Assembly (NCBI GenBank): GCA_030600525.1
Contig: JAUVLX010000189.1
Span: 1-6,835, forward strand
DNA from: Desulfobulbus sp.
GTDB lineage: Bacteria > Desulfobacterota > Desulfobulbia > Desulfobulbales > Desulfobulbaceae
Reading direction: 5' to 3'
Length of the DNA: 6,835 nucleotides
Part shown: positions 4,632-6,835 of the stretch, one piece after another
Layout of the letters: the number at the start of each line of letters is the position of its first letter
Numbering within the stretch: the stretch's first letter is position 1
Program-made: the position numbers and the translations under genes
Notes under the pieces: model-generated
Told to the model about the DNA's origin: nothing
The model's input: the letters and a program-made list of their open reading frames with translations, nothing else
The model's database searches: none

Positions 4632-6338
4632 GTGGAGAGTCTGTCGTCGGAATTTTCCGAGAGCTTGATAGTTCATTTTAGAAGAGCCGAGCAACTGCGT
4701 AAAGAAGCTGTTGACCTTTTGTCACTTGACTTAAACATGCGTCAGTTGTGTGATCTCGAACTATTGCTTAATCGGGGATTCTATCCTTTAGGCGGTTATT
4801 TGAGTAAGCAGGATTATAATGCTGTGCTTGAGGGGATGCGCCTTTCTAGTGGGGATGTTTGGCCAATTCCTGTCTGTCTGGATGTGAGTGATGCTACTGT
4901 CGCAAAGCTTGCCAGTGGTCAGCGGGTTGCTCTCAATGATCAGGAAGGCTTTTTGCTGGCGATTTTAACGGTTGGTGACGTGTGGCAGCCGGATAAGATA
5001 CATGAGGCTGAAGCGGTATACGGCACTGCTGATGCCCAGCAGCACCCAGGGGTAAAATCATTATTGCAACAGACTGGAGATTGGTACGTCAGCGGGTCTG
5101 TTGAAGGCGTTTCGTTACCTATTCATTATGATTTTCGGGAACTGCGGGTGACTCCTTCTGAAACCCATCGTCGTTTTACGCAATACGGATGGAGGAGGGT
5201 GCTTGGTTTTCACACCCGAGAGTATTTGCATTGCGCCCATCGTGAAATGGTTTTGGCAGCAGCCCGTGATATCGGTGCCAGTGTATTCCTCCATCCAGTA
5301 GTTGGTCTTGAGCATCCGGGGAAAAGAGACCATTACACCCAAGTGCACTGTTACCAGGAGTTTGTGCAACATTTTCCTAGCAATATGATCTCGTTTGGCA
5401 TTACTCCCATGGCTGAGCGCTTTGCAGGACCGCGGGAAGCATTGTGGCACGCCATGATCCGGAAAAATTTTGGGTGTAGCCATTTTATGGTTGCCGATAT
5501 CCATGGAGATCCTTTTGCCGGTTCTGACCATGAGCCTTTTTACCCGAAATACGCAGCGCAAGAACTGGTTGAAGAAATGGAGCCAGAGACCGGTATCGCC
5601 ATGGTCCCTGAGCGAGCTATGGGGTATGTGGAAGATAAAGCGCAATACGTTTTTCTTACAGATGTGAAGGATGGTCAAGTTGTAAAAAATATTACCTCAG
5701 AAGAATTGAAAAGAAGGCTTGAGTGGGGAGCCGAGATACCTGGGTGGTACTCCTATGCCAATGTTGTTAAAGAGTTGCAAAAAGCCTTTCCGCCCAGATC
5801 CAGCCAAGGGTTTACTGTCTTTTTGACAGGGCTTTCCGGTTCCGGAAAATCGACGATTGCCAAGGTGTTGATGGTCCGTTTTATGGAGATGAGAGATCGT
5901 CCTGTGACGTTGCTGGATGGTGATATAGTCCGAAAAAATTTGTCATCCGAATTGACTTTTTCCAAAGAACATCGTGATCTTAACGTGACCCGCATCGGTT
6001 TTGTAGCCAGCGAAATAACAAAAAATGGCGGGATTGCCCTCTGCGCACCAATTGCACCTTATGAGGCCCCTCGTTCTGCTAATCGCGAACTTATCAGCCG
6101 TTATGGTGGTTATATAGAAGTGCATGTGGCGACACCACTTGAGGTGTGCGAACAGCGGGATAGAAAGGGGCTTTATGCCAAGGCGCGTAAGGGGATAATC
6201 AAGGGCGTAACCGGTGTGTCTGATCCTTATATTGCTCCAGAGCATCCAGAGTTGACCATTGATACCAGCCAGTTGACCCCGGCAGAGGCTGTACAGGAAA
6301 TTATGCTGTATTTGGAGGAACAGGGGTATACACGATGA
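4632..6338 (+). CDS. Fused sulfate adenylyltransferase-like / adenylylsulfate kinase protein (Sat-CysC type)
   Basis: The 568-residue product is an N-terminal ATP-sulfurylase-like half (about 1-385) joined to an APS kinase (about 393-568), the bacterial Sat-CysC order. Together such proteins make APS and then PAPS in the cytoplasm from sulfate and ATP. The kinase half looks complete: P-loop GLSGSGKST (400-408), LDGD (428-431), RDLNVTRIG (448-456), RKGLYAKAR (511-519) and DPY (531-533). The sulfurylase half keeps the fold's landmarks (PREALWHA near 267-274, LHPVVG near 220-225, the final PGW element) but not its signature residues. Where HTRNP-x-HRAH is usual it has HTREYLHCAH (194-203), and where GRDHAG is usual it has ADIHGD (288-293), so sulfurylase activity is doubtful. 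Length matches the fused family. The start is GTG with a good ribosome-binding site. A VanZ gene follows 19 bases on, probably in the same operon. Confidence 0.85.
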   Translation: MESLSSEFSESLIVHFRRAEQLRKEAVDLLSLDLNMRQLCDLELLLNRGFYPLGGYLSKQDYNAVLEGMRLSSGDVWPIPVCLDVSDATVAKLASGQRVALNDQEGFLLAILTVGDVWQPDKIHEAEAVYGTADAQQHPGVKSLLQQTGDWYVSGSVEGVSLPIHYDFRELRVTPSETHRRFTQYGWRRVLGFHTREYLHCAHREMVLAAARDIGASVFLHPVVGLEHPGKRDHYTQVHCYQEFVQHFPSNMISFGITPMAERFAGPREALWHAMIRKNFGCSHFMVADIHGDPFAGSDHEPFYPKYAAQELVEEMEPETGIAMVPERAMGYVEDKAQYVFLTDVKDGQVVKNITSEELKRRLEWGAEIPGWYSYANVVKELQKAFPPRSSQGFTVFLTGLSGSGKSTIAKVLMVRFMEMRDRPVTLLDGDIVRKNLSSELTFSKEHRDLNVTRIGFVASEITKNGGIALCAPIAPYEAPRSANRELISRYGGYIEVHVATPLEVCEQRDRKGLYAKARKGIIKGVTGVSDPYIAPEHPELTIDTSQLTPAEAVQEIMLYLEEQGYTR

Positions 6339-6361
6339 GATTTACTAGACTTATTCAATGA
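6335..6361 (+). CDS. Eight-codon overlapping micro-ORF bridging the fusion gene and the VanZ gene
   Basis: ATG at 6335 overlaps the fusion gene's stop as ATGA and encodes MRFTRLIQ, then stops at TGA 6359-6361. That stop overlaps the VanZ start as a second ATGA. An AGGGG lies eight bases before the first ATG, whereas the VanZ ATG has no clear site of its own. Ribosomes could step from the fusion gene through the micro-ORF to VanZ (translational coupling). It may also be a duplicated start region rather than a meaningful peptide. Confidence 0.3.
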   Translation: MRFTRLIQ

Positions 6362-6369
6362 GATTTTCT
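6335..6369 (+). repeat. Short direct repeat ATGAGATTT-[AT]-CT
   Basis: Twelve bases at 6335-6346 and 6358-6369 match at 11 positions, offset by 23 bases. The two copies hold the micro-ORF start and the VanZ start. A small tandem duplication would explain both the pair of start sites and the double ATGA overlap. Confidence 0.5.
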
Positions 6370-6835
6370 CTTTTTTTATGCGTCATCCTTGGCGGGGTGG
6401 CTCCTTTCTTTTTTTTCGGCGGTCCGGCCTATCATTCTTCCCAATCGTATAAGGCAGCTTGGGACCTCGGGCATATATTTTTTTTCTGTATTGTTACCAT
6501 TCTCCTCTTTCAGTATTTAATACGCTGGAAAAGACAGTGGCATGCTCTGCAACACCTTTTGCTGGTGTTCCTGATTGTGCTCGTGTTGGGCTTTGTGGTC
6601 GAATTGCTGCAGATGTACAGTAGTCACAGATCCCCTGATGTGTACGATATCCTGCGGAATCAACTAGGTTGCCTTGTCGGATATATTCTCATCACTCTCA
6701 AGTCTAAGGTAGAAGGGGCAAGGTGGTGGTTCAAGCCATTTAGTTGTTTTGTTTGCTGTAGCCTGCTTTTTGCTCTTTGGCCTCTTGCCCGCAGTCTTGT
6801 TGATGAACATGTTGCCCAAGAGCAATTTCCGATGC
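6358..6835 (+). CDS. VanZ-family membrane protein, 3' end beyond window
   Basis: The open frame gives 159 residues and continues past the right edge. It has hydrophobic segments at about 2-20, 39-54, 66-85, 108-122 and 135-148. Residues 85-117 carry the VanZ pattern: ELLQ, then R-S-PDVYDI, then N and G residues of the closing helix; WDLGH near 36-40 fits the first part. VanZ-like proteins are small inner-membrane proteins, known from teicoplanin resistance and often found in exopolysaccharide and PEP-CTERM clusters, where their role is unknown. The visible tail after the last helix (LVDEHVAQEQFPM) suggests a longer variant with a C-terminal extracytoplasmic domain, but that lies outside the window. 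The ATG at 6358 is the first possible start after a stop at 6346-6348. It lacks a clear ribosome-binding site and probably depends on the upstream gene's translation. Confidence 0.8.
   Translation, partial: MRFSLFLCVILGGVAPFFFFGGPAYHSSQSYKAAWDLGHIFFFCIVTILLFQYLIRWKRQWHALQHLLLVFLIVLVLGFVVELLQMYSSHRSPDVYDILRNQLGCLVGYILITLKSKVEGARWWFKPFSCFVCCSLLFALWPLARSLVDEHVAQEQFPM

Noticed and set aside
4472..4681. A 69-codon open frame just before the fusion gene
   Set aside because: It has no ribosome-binding site, matches no family I know and runs about 50 bases into the fusion gene in another frame.
5115..5678. A 187-codon minus-strand open frame
   Set aside because: It lies wholly inside the sulfurylase half on the opposite strand and its translation has no domain-like features.

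Overview
The window reads as chromosomal DNA of a Gram-negative, exopolysaccharide-producing bacterium, most likely from the old deltaproteobacterial group (Desulfobacterota/Desulfuromonadota). This rests on a PEP-CTERM sorting signal, a two-repeat MshEN domain, fibronectin-like repeats of a kind I associate with deltaproteobacteria, a sulfurylase/APS-kinase fusion, a -24/-12 (sigma-54) promoter and moderate GC. No database search was possible, so the taxonomy is inference.

Layout. Four genes lie on the minus strand in the left two thirds: a membrane-anchored MshEN (cyclic-di-GMP-binding type) protein cut by the left edge (1-624); a 611-residue secreted protein with three Cys-containing fibronectin-III-like repeats and tandem H-type-lectin-like modules (988-2823); a 207-residue PEP-CTERM protein with a DUF1566-like domain (3133-3756); and a small secreted ComEA-type helix-hairpin-helix protein (3942-4196). 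A 435-bp divergent region separates these from two plus-strand genes: a sulfurylase/APS-kinase fusion (4632-6338) and a VanZ-family membrane protein cut by the right edge (6358 onward). A strong 11-bp-stem palindrome, probably a REP-type repeat, sits just after the stop of the helix-hairpin-helix gene.

How it may fit together. The secreted lectin-like protein, the PEP-CTERM protein and the VanZ protein suggest an envelope or extracellular-matrix locus. The MshEN protein could bring in cyclic-di-GMP control. The near-consensus sigma-54 promoter before the 611-residue gene agrees with the known PrsK/PrsR-RpoN control of PEP-CTERM/exosortase systems. The kinase fusion would supply PAPS, which could serve sulfated polysaccharide or ordinary sulfur assimilation. 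The most striking point is that the sulfurylase half has lost several signature active-site residues while the APS-kinase half looks intact. No exosortase, glycosyltransferase or sulfotransferase is visible, so the matrix and sulfation link is inference.

I saw no tRNA, rRNA, CRISPR array or insertion sequence.
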